DNA of 64,000 bases, taken from positions 1-64,000 of the forward strand of contig JACRLW010000025.1 of NCBI GenBank assembly GCA_016235155.1. The letters are read 5' to 3'. Under the pieces are notes generated by a model that ran no database searches, was not told the origin of the DNA, and saw only the letters and a program-made list of their open reading frames with translations. Origin of the DNA: Planctomycetota bacterium. Its GTDB lineage: Bacteria > Planctomycetota > UBA1135 > UBA2386. Shown here in pieces: positions 28,843-37,796 of the stretch (positions are counted from its first letter, which is position 1; every line of letters begins with the position of its first letter). The translations under genes were made by a program, and so were the position numbers.

Positions 28843-30735
28843 ATGGGCTGGGAGACTGCACTCGATCGACTCGTCACCCGACAGATCCACCTCGCGGAGC
28901 GCGGCGAACTGCCGCACGAGGATGCGATCGCGATCGTGCGCGAGGTCCACGCGCTCCAGCCGGGGCGTGCGGAGACCGCGTTCCATCTTGGACATGCGCG
29001 CGCGTTGCTCGGCGCGGACCTGAAGGAACCCGACGCGCGCGACCACGCCGCGCGCCGCTGGTACCTCTTCGGGCGGCTGCGAGGTCACGAGCGCCGCGGC
29101 GACCAGGACCGCGCGGACAGCACGCTCGGGATCCTCCAGAAGTGCGTCCGGCTCGGGTGCTTTGCGCAACTGCCGGACGGCGTCCGCGCCGGCTATCACG
29201 CCGAACTCGGCACACGTCTCCTCGCAGCGAGCGAATTCGACGAGGCACGCCAGCACTTCACCATCGCCGGTCCGATCGCCGGGACGGAACGCTGTCTTCG
29301 CAGCCGCACCGCGGTGGGTGAGGCGCTGGCCTGTCTGCGCGTCCATCGGATCGAGGAGTTGCGTCCGCAGCCCGAGCGAGCCGACCGCGCCGCGGCCATG
29401 GCGTATCTCGACGCCGGCGGCGACGGCGACGAGGGCACGGTTCCCGAGGCGCATTTCCTGCGCGGGCTCTTCGCCTACGAGACCGGGAACTGGCAGGAAG
29501 CCGCGACGCGCTTCGATCTGTGCAAGCGTCGTTTCCGGCGCGTCGGCGGGCGGGACGACCGCGTGCTCGCGCGCACCGACTTCCTGTTGGCGGCGTCGCT
29601 GCTCGCGAGCGGCAACGCGGACGAGAGCGCGCGCGCCCTGCGCCTGATGGACGAGTCGCTGGGAACGGTGCGGCCCGACCTCGAGACCTTCTATGCGGTG
29701 CACGAGGAACTCAAGGCTCGCGATCGCAGGCTCGCGCTGCGATTCCTCGACGCGGTCGACGTCGGCCGGGGAACCGCGCCGGACCAGTTGCTCTTCGTCG
29801 CGCTCGAGTACCTCGCCCTCGGGGAGGCGCAGCCGGCATCCGCGGCCGCGGAGCGCGTACTCGAAGTCGCGGTCGATCTCGACCAGCGCGTCGAGGCGAT
29901 GCGCGTGCTGCTGACGGTGCACAACATGCGCGGTGATCGCGCGGCGGCACGAACGACGTATCAGGACATCCGCGAGCTCCTGATGCAGCGCGGCAAGTTC
30001 GCCGAGATCGAACGCCTGTTGAAGGACGAGGACTTCGTCGGTCAGGCGCTCGACCACGTCGAGACCAAGGTCGAACTCGTGGGCGTCTACGAGGAGATGG
30101 AGGGCAAGGAGATCGACAAGGCGCAGCTCCAGATCGCGATCGCCCGATCGCTGCGGGCACGCAAGGACGAGTCCTCGCTGCGCGACGCCTTCGCCCTGCT
30201 GCGCGAGGTCGACGCCGCCTTCCCCGAACTCGCTCAGGACGAACTGCGCGCCCTCGGCAAGCTGATCGAACTCGCCGACGAGAGCCAGCCGGACCTCGGC
30301 GCCGGGGCTCAGCGCTGCAAGGACCTGTCCGCTTCGCTCGGCCGCCGGGCGCGCGTGCTGGTCGTCGGCGGGAACGAACGACAACGGCGGCACCATCCGA
30401 AGCTCGAGGCGCTCGCCGCCGAGTGGGGCTTCGACGGCGAGTGGTTGATGGCGAACTACTGCTCCCCGCAGAAAGTCGTGTCGGCGATCGCGGACCGGCT
30501 CCAACACGGCGTCGACGTCGTGGTGCTGTTGCACTGGAATCGCCACGAGACGACCGAACCGGCGCTCGAGCTGGCGCGGCGTGCGAGCGTGCCGGCACGG
30601 ACCGTGCACTACGCAGGCTTCACGAGCCTCCAGGTCTGCCTGCTCGAGATGCTCGAGCGGGCGATCGGTCAGGGTGCGGCGGAGCAGGAACTCGCGGGAT
30701 CGGCGAAGGGCGGCCGCGGCAAGGGCCGGCGCTGA
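28843..30735 (+). CDS. TPR-repeat protein with C-terminal DUF2325-like domain
   Basis: 630 residues, cytosolic. Residues ~30-490 are helical TPR-like pairs (AHFLRGLFAYETGNWQEAATRF, LASGNADESARALRLMDES). The last ~120 residues switch to alpha/beta: RVLVVGGNERQRRHHPKLEA, a middle strand, HGVDVVVLLHWNRHETTEPALELARRA and PARTVHYAGFTSLQVCL. This VGG...H...SL order resembles DUF2325, a Rossmann-like domain of unknown function usually found alone or in other contexts. The C terminus is a basic tail (KGGRGKGRR). No clear SD; TAGCGT lies 35 nt upstream. Confidence 0.7.
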   Translation: MGWETALDRLVTRQIHLAERGELPHEDAIAIVREVHALQPGRAETAFHLGHARALLGADLKEPDARDHAARRWYLFGRLRGHERRGDQDRADSTLGILQKCVRLGCFAQLPDGVRAGYHAELGTRLLAASEFDEARQHFTIAGPIAGTERCLRSRTAVGEALACLRVHRIEELRPQPERADRAAAMAYLDAGGDGDEGTVPEAHFLRGLFAYETGNWQEAATRFDLCKRRFRRVGGRDDRVLARTDFLLAASLLASGNADESARALRLMDESLGTVRPDLETFYAVHEELKARDRRLALRFLDAVDVGRGTAPDQLLFVALEYLALGEAQPASAAAERVLEVAVDLDQRVEAMRVLLTVHNMRGDRAAARTTYQDIRELLMQRGKFAEIERLLKDEDFVGQALDHVETKVELVGVYEEMEGKEIDKAQLQIAIARSLRARKDESSLRDAFALLREVDAAFPELAQDELRALGKLIELADESQPDLGAGAQRCKDLSASLGRRARVLVVGGNERQRRHHPKLEALAAEWGFDGEWLMANYCSPQKVVSAIADRLQHGVDVVVLLHWNRHETTEPALELARRASVPARTVHYAGFTSLQVCLLEMLERAIGQGAAEQELAGSAKGGRGKGRR

Positions 30736-30972
30736 AGCCTGGGTCGGAGTCGGGAATCGAAGCGACGGCTCGACCCTCACCACTTCCGATAATGTGCCTT
30801 ATGCCAAGTGGCGGGTGCCTTCCAACCAGCCATCCGAGCGGTTTGCCGACCAGCCCCGGCTTCCCCCAGACAAGCTCGGTACGAGCTTCCCGTGTTGCAG
30901 TGTGGCGCAGTGCCGTACCCGGGCGACCTTTGGCAAAGCCGCGGAGCGGACCGAAGCATGACATCAGGATCG
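30736..30972 (+). other. 237-nt intergenic region before the cytochrome locus
   Basis: Locally less G+C-rich than its surroundings. It contains CCGATAATGTGCC, which may be a promoter (-10-like GATAAT), but I see no matching -35. No gene, tRNA or strong hairpin is visible. The ORF track extends the next gene upstream into it without support. Confidence 0.3.
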
Positions 30973-33075
30973 ATGAACCTCGCCGTCGCACTCAGCTTCC
31001 TGCTCGCCGCCGCCGCCAACGCGCAGGAGTCCAGCCCGACCAGACAGTCGCCTGACCCCGAGCGGATCCGCGCCGCGGCCGCCGAACTCGACCGTCTCCT
31101 CGACGAGGAACTGCGCGCTCGCGGCGTCCAGCCGAGCGAACGCATCGACGACGCGGAGTTCTGCCGGCGCGCGTGGCTCGTGATCGCGGGACGCATCCCG
31201 ACCACCGGGGAACTCGCGTCGTTCGTCGCGGACCGTTCGAAGGGCAAGCGCGACGTCCTCGTCGATCGACTCCTCGCAGCGCCGGCGCACGTCAGCCACT
31301 CGTTCAACCGCTGGGCCGACGTCCTGCGCATCCAGTCGCGCGGCATGCGCGGCACGTCGGGCGAGCCCTACGCGCACTGGCTCAAGCAGGCTCTCGCCGA
31401 CGATCGCCCGTACGACGAACTCGTGCGCGAGCTGCTGACGGCGCAAGGACCCGCGCACGCTCGCGGCAACGGCGCGACCGGTTGGTATCTGCGGGACCTG
31501 GGAATGCCGCTCGACAACCTGTCGAACGCGATGCGGACCTTTCTCGGCACGCGCATGGAGTGCGCGCAGTGCCACGACCATCCCTTCGACACCTGGACCC
31601 AGAAGCAGTTCTACGAACTCGCGGCGTTCACCGGCGGGATGCGCTACGCGGCCGAGGGCACCGGCATGGACCCGCGGCGACTCCAGACGCAGACCCGCGA
31701 ACTGCGGCAGAAGTACGGCGAGGATGCCCAGCGTGTCCTGCAGCAGTTGCGCCGCCAGGTCGCAACCGGCATCGCGGGCAGCGGCACCGGCGCCCTCGCC
31801 CTTCCCAAGGACTACAAGTACGACGACGCTCGGCCCGGGCAGGTCGTCCGGGCCAGGGTCCCCTTCGGCGAGCAGCCCCGACTCCGCGAACCGGAGCGCG
31901 TCAACGAACGGCGGCCCCTGCGCCCCGCTCGCGGCGATCGCGCCGGCGGCGCCGCCGGCCTGGCCGAGATCGACTCGCGCGCGGCATTTGCGTCCTGGGT
32001 CACCTCCGAAGCGAACCCGCGCTTCACGAAGGTGATCGTCAACCGGCTGTGGAAGGAGGCCTTCGGCCGCGCGTTGCACGAACCCGTCGACGACTTCCGG
32101 GAAGAGCAGGCGCTCGAACACACCGGGTTGTTCGCGTTCCTCGAGCGCACGATGCGGGAGTTCCGCTACGACCTGCGCGCGTTCGAGGCGGTGCTGTTCA
32201 AGAGCGCCCTGTTCGAGCGTCGGGCCGTCGTCGCCGAGGCCGAGTCGGAAGCGTCGTTCGCGTTCGCAGGCCCTGCCCTGCGCCGACTCACGGCCGAGCA
32301 ACTCTGGGACTCGGTGCTCACCCTCGGCATCGGCGATCCCGACGCCACGCTCGCGGCGCCGGGCGCCAAGGCCGAGCCGGTCTACCGCGAGTACGACTCG
32401 CTCCTCGCCAAGGCCAGCGACGACCTCGACGCGCTCGTCCAGCGGGAACGCCTGCGAACGACCGATCCCGCGGAGTACCGCAGGCTGCGCGCACAGGACA
32501 TGGCCGCGATGACGACCGATGCCCCGATGGGTGTCGGTGAGAACCGGCGCGACGGTGAAGACCTGCGAGCCAAAGGACAGGAACTCGCGCGCCAGTTGAA
32601 GGCGGCGCGCGAAGCCCGCGATCGCGCGAAGATCGAGGCGCTCGGGAAGGAGATCGCCGCGCTTCGCGACCGCACGACCCGCGACGCCCAGGCGCGCAAC
32701 CGCGATCTCGTGCGCGCGTCGGAACTGGCGCAGCCGACGCGTCCCGGACACTTCCTTCGCGAGTTCGGACAGAGCGACCGCGAGCAGATCGACGCGTCGA
32801 GCAGCGAGGCCAACGTGCCGCAGGCCTTGCGCCTGATGAACGGCGTGGTCGACGACCAGTTGCTCGCGAAGGGCTCGCTCTTGGTCCGCACGCTCGAGAA
32901 TGCCGCCGATTCGAACGACCGGATCCGTGCCGCGTACCGCGCCGTCCTCTCGCGGGAACCGCGCCGCGACGAACTCGCGCTGTGGCGGAAGGACATCGAC
33001 GTCGATCCCAGCACCGGCGCGCGCGATCTGGTGTGGACCCTCGTGAATTGCCAGGAGTTCCGCTTCGTCCCATGA
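30973..33075 (+). CDS. Planctomycete DUF1549/DUF1553-type protein with haem-like CxxCH
   Basis: 700 residues. ATG 30973 has AGGA 4 nt upstream and starts directly with the signal peptide MNLAVALSFLLAAAANA; ATG 30958 is the alternative. The DUF1549 (PSCyt2) part includes LVIAGRIPTTGELASFVAD, HSFNRWADVLR and TFLGTRMECAQCHDHPFDTW, where CAQCH could bind a c-type haem. The DUF1553 (PSD1) part includes NPRFTKVIVNRLWKEAFGRAL and the C-terminal IRAAYRAVLSREPRRDELA. Such proteins are expanded in Planctomycetes and pair with DUF1501 proteins; role probably periplasmic, unproven. The stop overlaps the DUF1501 start. Confidence 0.88.
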   Translation: MNLAVALSFLLAAAANAQESSPTRQSPDPERIRAAAAELDRLLDEELRARGVQPSERIDDAEFCRRAWLVIAGRIPTTGELASFVADRSKGKRDVLVDRLLAAPAHVSHSFNRWADVLRIQSRGMRGTSGEPYAHWLKQALADDRPYDELVRELLTAQGPAHARGNGATGWYLRDLGMPLDNLSNAMRTFLGTRMECAQCHDHPFDTWTQKQFYELAAFTGGMRYAAEGTGMDPRRLQTQTRELRQKYGEDAQRVLQQLRRQVATGIAGSGTGALALPKDYKYDDARPGQVVRARVPFGEQPRLREPERVNERRPLRPARGDRAGGAAGLAEIDSRAAFASWVTSEANPRFTKVIVNRLWKEAFGRALHEPVDDFREEQALEHTGLFAFLERTMREFRYDLRAFEAVLFKSALFERRAVVAEAESEASFAFAGPALRRLTAEQLWDSVLTLGIGDPDATLAAPGAKAEPVYREYDSLLAKASDDLDALVQRERLRTTDPAEYRRLRAQDMAAMTTDAPMGVGENRRDGEDLRAKGQELARQLKAAREARDRAKIEALGKEIAALRDRTTRDAQARNRDLVRASELAQPTRPGHFLREFGQSDREQIDASSSEANVPQALRLMNGVVDDQLLAKGSLLVRTLENAADSNDRIRAAYRAVLSREPRRDELALWRKDIDVDPSTGARDLVWTLVNCQEFRFVP

Positions 33076-34385
33076 CCCGATCCAAGGACCTCGCCTCCCA
33101 CCTCGACGAGCCGACGCGCCGCGCGTTCCTGTCCCGCATCGCCGCGGGCTGCCTCGGCGTGACGACGATGCCCTGGTTGTGCGGCGCGGCGAGCGCCGCG
33201 ACTGCCGCGGGCACGCTGCGGCGCGGCAGTGCCAGCCGCGTGATCTACCTGTTCATGAGCGGCGGGATGTCGCACCTCGACTCCTTCGACCCGAAGGCTC
33301 CGGGCAGCGACGTGATGGGACCGACCGAAGTGCTCGCGACGAACGTCGACGGCATCCGCGTCGGACAGCACTTCGCGCACCTCGCCAGGCAGATGGACAA
33401 GGTCGCGGTGCTGAACTCGCTCTGGTCGAACCAGGGCGCGCATGCGCAGGGCCGCTACTACATGCACACCGGCTACACGCTGCGCGGCACGATCCGCCAC
33501 CCGAGTCTCGGCGCGTGGACGAGCAAGCTGCTCGGCCCCGCGAACCCGACGCTCCCGGCGCACGTCTCGGTCGGCGACAACGACGTGTACGGACCCTCGG
33601 GCGGCTTCTTCGAGAGCCGCCACTTCCCGCTGCCGGTCGGCGATCCGGAGGACGGACTCCGCAATGCGCGCCTGCCGCGCACGGTGACCGAGGAGCGGTT
33701 CCACGACCGGCTCGAGAAGCTCGCGGCGATGGACCGCGCGTTTCAGGAGCGCTTCCAGGCCGAGAAAGCGGTGCACGCCTATGCCGAGGCCTACGAGCAG
33801 GCCGTCCAGTTGATGCGCAGTCGCGACTTGGCCGCGTTCGACCTCGACTCGGAGGACGCCGCCCTGCGTGACGCGTACGGCCGCAACGACTTCGGCCAGG
33901 GCGTCCTGCTCGCGCGCCGGCTCGTCGAGCACGGCGTGCGCTTCGTCGAGGTGAACAGCGGCGGCTGGGACACCCACAACGAGAACTTCGAGACGCTGGA
34001 AGACCGCATCCCGCCGGTCGACCGCGCGCTCGCGGCGCTGCTCGCCGATCTCGACGCGCGCGGCATGCTCGAGGACACGCTCGTCGTGTTGACCACCGAG
34101 TTCGGCCGCACACCCGAGATCACGCGCGATCGCAACGGCCGCAACCACCACGCGAAGGCGTTCTCGAGCCTCCTCGCGGGCGGCGGCATCCGCGGCGGCG
34201 TCGTGCACGGCCGCACCGACGAGCGTGGCGACGAGATCGTCGAGGGCAAGGTCCGCGTCACCGACTTCAACGCGACGATTGCGCACGCGCTCGGCATCCC
34301 GATCGACTTCGTCCTGCACTCGCCGTCGGGCCGTCCCTTCAAGGTCGCCGACGACGGCCAGCCGGTCCTGTCGCTGTTCGCGTGA
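33072..34385 (+). CDS. DUF1501 family (sulfatase-like fold) protein with Tat-type signal
   Basis: 437 residues; ATG 33072 overlaps the previous stop (ATGA). N-terminal PTRRAFLSRIAAGCLG is a twin-arginine signal. Core blocks of DUF1501: YLFMSGGMSHLDSFDPK, SNQGAHAQGRYYMHTGY, VEVNSGGWDTHNENF, TLVVLTTEFGRTPEI and GRNHHAKAFSSLLAGGG. These resemble metal-site blocks of the alkaline-phosphatase/sulfatase superfamily. Export by Tat fits a folded, cofactor-containing enzyme acting with the DUF1549/1553 partner. Substrate unknown. Confidence 0.92.
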   Translation: MTRSKDLASHLDEPTRRAFLSRIAAGCLGVTTMPWLCGAASAATAAGTLRRGSASRVIYLFMSGGMSHLDSFDPKAPGSDVMGPTEVLATNVDGIRVGQHFAHLARQMDKVAVLNSLWSNQGAHAQGRYYMHTGYTLRGTIRHPSLGAWTSKLLGPANPTLPAHVSVGDNDVYGPSGGFFESRHFPLPVGDPEDGLRNARLPRTVTEERFHDRLEKLAAMDRAFQERFQAEKAVHAYAEAYEQAVQLMRSRDLAAFDLDSEDAALRDAYGRNDFGQGVLLARRLVEHGVRFVEVNSGGWDTHNENFETLEDRIPPVDRALAALLADLDARGMLEDTLVVLTTEFGRTPEITRDRNGRNHHAKAFSSLLAGGGIRGGVVHGRTDERGDEIVEGKVRVTDFNATIAHALGIPIDFVLHSPSGRPFKVADDGQPVLSLFA

Positions 34386-34389
34386 ACCG

Positions 34390-35439
34390 ATGAGCGAGTC
34401 CATCACGCCGCTCCGCGCACTCACCCTGTTCGCGGTGGTCACCGTCTTCTCCCCCGCCGCACGCTCTCAGGAGCCGGTGTCGTTCCGGACCGACGTCCTG
34501 CCGATCCTCGAGGAGCGTTGCTTCGACTGCCACCAGGCCACGCGCACCGACGCACGCGGCCGCACGAAGAAGCACAAGGGCGGACTGCGCCTCGACGGCA
34601 ACGCCTGGATCCTCCGCGGCGGCGACGGTGGCGACGTCGTGGTCGCGGGCAAGCCCGACGACAGTCCCCTGCTGACGCGCGCCGAACTCGACGAGGACGA
34701 CCCCGATCACATGCCCGATCGCGGCGATCCGCTGACCGTCGCGCAGCTCGAGGTGATTCGCCGCTGGATCGCCTCGGGAGCGTCCTTCGGCGACTGGACC
34801 GGTGCCCCACTCGACGCATCCGCCGCGTCGGTCCCCGTCGCGCAGGCGGGCGCGACGGTCCCGGCCGGAGCGCGCGCGGCCCGTCTGCTCGCACTCGCGG
34901 ACGGTCTCGCGCCGCTGAGCGAGGCGGAGCGCAAGGCGTTGGGCGAGGCCGGTGCCCACGTCGAAGACCTCCTCGGCGATCGCCGGTTGTTCCGCATCGG
35001 TTTTCCCGGCCGCCAGGCGTCGATCGACGACGCCGCGCTGCGTGTGCTCGACCGGGTGAAGGAACACGTCGTCGAACTCGATCTCGCGCGAACCCCCATC
35101 GACGACTCCGCACTCGACTCGCTCGCGCGCCTGCCCCGTCTCTCGCGCCTCGACCTCTCGGACACGCGCATCTCGGCCGCGGGCCTGCGCAAGCTCACGC
35201 GTGCGGCGTCGCTCCGCACGCTCGTGCTGGTCGGGACGACCTTGCACGAGGACGCCGTCGGCGTGCTCGCCGGGATGCCGCATCTGGAGACCGTGCACCT
35301 CTGGCGCAGCGGACTCGGCGACGGCGAACTCGCCGCGCTGCGCGACGCGTCGCCGCAACTCCGCGTCGTCGGCCCACCTTCGCTGCCGCCTCCCGAAGCT
35401 CCGAGCGCGGGACGCGACGGCCCCCGCCGCCGTCGCTGA
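34390..35439 (+). CDS. Planctomycete cytochrome C-type protein with leucine-rich repeats
   Basis: 349 residues. Signal peptide (LRALTLFAVVTVFSPAARSQ), then the PSCyt1 block FRTDVLPILEERCFDCHQ with the haem motif CFDCH, followed by HKGGLRLDGNAWILRGGDGG and DPDHMPDRGDPLTVAQLEVIRRWI, the typical family ending with Met as possible axial ligand. Residues ~220-325 are leucine-rich repeats (LARLPRLSRLDLSDTRISAAGL). It lies 4 nt after the DUF1501 gene. The three genes 30973-35439 form one periplasmic unit, probably redox-linked. Confidence 0.9.
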   Translation: MSESITPLRALTLFAVVTVFSPAARSQEPVSFRTDVLPILEERCFDCHQATRTDARGRTKKHKGGLRLDGNAWILRGGDGGDVVVAGKPDDSPLLTRAELDEDDPDHMPDRGDPLTVAQLEVIRRWIASGASFGDWTGAPLDASAASVPVAQAGATVPAGARAARLLALADGLAPLSEAERKALGEAGAHVEDLLGDRRLFRIGFPGRQASIDDAALRVLDRVKEHVVELDLARTPIDDSALDSLARLPRLSRLDLSDTRISAAGLRKLTRAASLRTLVLVGTTLHEDAVGVLAGMPHLETVHLWRSGLGDGELAALRDASPQLRVVGPPSLPPPEAPSAGRDGPRRRR

Positions 35440-35452
35440 GGAGTCGGGCCGC

Positions 35453-36451
35453 TCAGTGCGGTCCGACGTCCATCGTGACGCTCAGCCACGCACTGAAGTC
35501 CGGAGCGATGTAACCCGACAGGTCCTCGCCAAGACCCCATTCGAGTCGCGTCCCGTCGCTCAGGCGGTGTCGCAATGCGATCCAGAGCAGCCATTGGTCG
35601 TCGGCGGCGCGCCCGAAGCCGAGACCCCGCAACGTCGACGACTCGTACTGCGTCTGCACGAGGAACGAGCACGAATCCGCGAGCGCGACCTCGGCGCCGA
35701 GATCGAACGAACTGACGTCGCCGAAGGCGAGTCCTGCCGCGCGCGCGCGATCCGGCGTGCGCGCGAAGCTGTGCGCGGCCTGTGCGGTCCACGCGATCGG
35801 ACCCGTCCGCAACTCGCAGACGACGCCGAGTGCCGCGTCGATCCCGCCGTTGCCGAAGCCGGCGTCTTCGTCCCCCGCCGGAAGTTCCACGCCGCCGCGC
35901 AATGCGACGCCGACGCGATGCTCGGCGTCGATCGACCACGGCGCGAACGTCAGCACGATCGGCACGTCGCCCAGGTGGAGACCGTTCGGCTCGACCTCGA
36001 ACACCGTGGCGCCGTCGCGCACCGCGCGGATCGCGACCGCGTCGGACGGCGCGGCGTCGCGCCCCTGATCCGGAAAGCCGAACCAGTCGTGCCAGTCGAC
36101 GACGAAGTCGTCGAGGAAGCCGCCGGACGCGTGCAACACCGGGAGTTCCGCCGCGACATCGAAGCCGCCGCCGAGTCCCACGCGCACCGCGGCGGCGGTG
36201 CGCAACAGTTCACCGTCCATGATGAACGAACCGCGGGAGTCGGAGCCGCTGAGGAAGTAGCTCGAGTACGCCGTCGACAGGTCGACTCGCGCGGTGCTCG
36301 CATCGAGCACCTCGGCGGAACGAGGCGACAGGCGTTGCACGGTGAGTTGCGCCGGATGCTGGTTGCGGACCGCGAGCGGACCGTCGAAGCGGGGGACCGA
36401 CGCGCAGGACGCACACGCGACGAGCGCGCCGACAGCCGCTCGCCGCTTCAT
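35453..36451 (-). CDS. Outer-membrane-like lipoprotein, DUF3187-like
   Basis: 332 residues from ATG 36451. A short signal peptide (MKRRAAVGALVACASC) holds one or two possible lipobox Cys. The mature protein begins FDGPLAVRNQHPAQL, resembling the conserved start of DUF3187 proteins, and continues as many amphipathic beta strands (AAVRVGLGGGFDVAAELPVL, GVALRGGVELPAGDED), as in outer-membrane barrels. The final strands end in SVTMDVGPH. The ORF-track N-terminal extension is unsupported. Convergent to the cytochrome locus with a 13-nt gap. Confidence 0.68.
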   Translation of the reverse strand: MKRRAAVGALVACASCASVPRFDGPLAVRNQHPAQLTVQRLSPRSAEVLDASTARVDLSTAYSSYFLSGSDSRGSFIMDGELLRTAAAVRVGLGGGFDVAAELPVLHASGGFLDDFVVDWHDWFGFPDQGRDAAPSDAVAIRAVRDGATVFEVEPNGLHLGDVPIVLTFAPWSIDAEHRVGVALRGGVELPAGDEDAGFGNGGIDAALGVVCELRTGPIAWTAQAAHSFARTPDRARAAGLAFGDVSSFDLGAEVALADSCSFLVQTQYESSTLRGLGFGRAADDQWLLWIALRHRLSDGTRLEWGLGEDLSGYIAPDFSAWLSVTMDVGPH

Positions 36452-36565
36452 CCAAGACTGCCTCTGCGTCCGATCGCCGCGCGTCACCGGGAGCCCTTCT
36501 AGCACCGCGGTCGGTCGCGGCCAATCGCGGGCCGCACTCACGGAGATCCGTACCGACGCGCTTGC

Positions 36566-36571
36566 TATGCT
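36566..36571 (+). promoter_or_regulatory. Possible -10 element (TATGCT) overlapping an ATG
   Basis: CTTGCTATGCTGCGCC fits the TANNNT pattern and contains the ATG 36567 that would otherwise start the next gene. If it is the -10, the true start must be the in-frame GTG 36588. Inferred. Confidence 0.3.
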
Positions 36572-37787
36572 GCGCCGCTCCGTCGCGGTGCCCGCCTTGC
36601 AACACGCCTCCCCCACTGCCGCGCTCGCCGTCGTTTCGGTTGCAGCGTTCTTCCTCCCGGCCTGCTCGAGCGGCGGCAAGCAGAACGGCCTGAACGGCCA
36701 GATCAAGCTCGCGGCCAACCACTACCTGTTCGGCATGGTGGCACGGCCGAGCTTCGGCCACTTCCCGACCGTCGCGGCGGACGTGGAGACCGTCGACGGC
36801 CGCTTCTTCGTGAAGGACACCGGCCGCTACGAGCTGCGCCTCGCTTCCGGCACCCTGCTGTCCGAGAGCGAGTACGCGCTCGACCCCGACGGCACGTTCT
36901 CGATCGCGGTGCCGACCAGCACGCAAACCGTGGTCTACCGCGGCGCGTACGGGCTCGAGGGTAAGAGCGGCGACGTCGTCCTCACCGACCACATCGGTTC
37001 GGGAATCGGGCTCTACGTCGGCGCGGCGCTCGTGCAGGGCAATCCCGCCCTGCCGGCGATGGTCGGCAACTGGCATGTGTTCACGCTGCACGCGGTGCTC
37101 GCCCCCGCCGGTTCGGTACCCGACGAGGACTCGGTCGGCCTCGCCTTCGGCGGCACGCTCGCACTCGCGGCCGACGGCTCGTTCACCGGCACCGGCGTCG
37201 AGTCCGAGAACGGCAACATCTCCCTGCGCGGTGACCCGAACGACTTCCAGGCCTTCGCCGACGGTCGCTTCGCGCTCGAGATGCTCTACGACCCGCCGAC
37301 GCGACCCGACTACCAGCGCGGCTTCGTCGCGGGTGGCACGACCCGCTTCGTCGCGGGCGTCGACGAGGACAGCGGCGGCACCGACGGCGCGGCCGGCACG
37401 ATCCTCCTGATGCGGCACCGCACGGCGGCATATGCGGCCGCCGATCTCGCCGGCAAGTACCGACTGGGCATGCAGACCCTGTTCATCCGCTCCGACGCCT
37501 CGGGTTCCGACGCGGCGCTCGGTGAACTCGAGCTGACGGCGACCGGCGACTTCCGCATCGACGCGACCAACAACCAGGGCCAGGACTTCTCCTACACCGG
37601 GACCTGGGTCGCCGCCGCGGACGGCACCTTGACCTTCACCGTGTCGGGCACCAACGAGACCTGGCGCGGCGCGTTCGACGACGGCTACGACACCGTGGTC
37701 TTCGTCGACCCATTCAAGGAAGTCCGCGCCAACCTCCAGAAGGAACTGAACCTCGGCGTCGCCCTGCGGCCCAAGCCCGTGCCCTGA
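36567..37787 (+). CDS. Secreted lipoprotein, beta-rich, unknown function
   Basis: 406 residues from ATG 36567 (or 399 from GTG 36588, see the overlapping promoter-like hexamer). Signal peptide AALAVVSVAAFFLPAC with lipobox LPAC. The mature chain is made of repeated beta-strand units resembling short calycin- or Ig-like modules: GRYELRLASGTLLSESEYALD, NGNISLRGDPNDFQAFAD, GELELTATGDFRIDATN, FSYTGTWVAAADGTLTF. No catalytic motif seen. It lies 9 nt upstream of purC, but a link to purine synthesis is not implied. Confidence 0.7.
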   Translation: MLRRSVAVPALQHASPTAALAVVSVAAFFLPACSSGGKQNGLNGQIKLAANHYLFGMVARPSFGHFPTVAADVETVDGRFFVKDTGRYELRLASGTLLSESEYALDPDGTFSIAVPTSTQTVVYRGAYGLEGKSGDVVLTDHIGSGIGLYVGAALVQGNPALPAMVGNWHVFTLHAVLAPAGSVPDEDSVGLAFGGTLALAADGSFTGTGVESENGNISLRGDPNDFQAFADGRFALEMLYDPPTRPDYQRGFVAGGTTRFVAGVDEDSGGTDGAAGTILLMRHRTAAYAAADLAGKYRLGMQTLFIRSDASGSDAALGELELTATGDFRIDATNNQGQDFSYTGTWVAAADGTLTFTVSGTNETWRGAFDDGYDTVVFVDPFKEVRANLQKELNLGVALRPKPVP

Positions 37788-37796
37788 GGAACCGCG

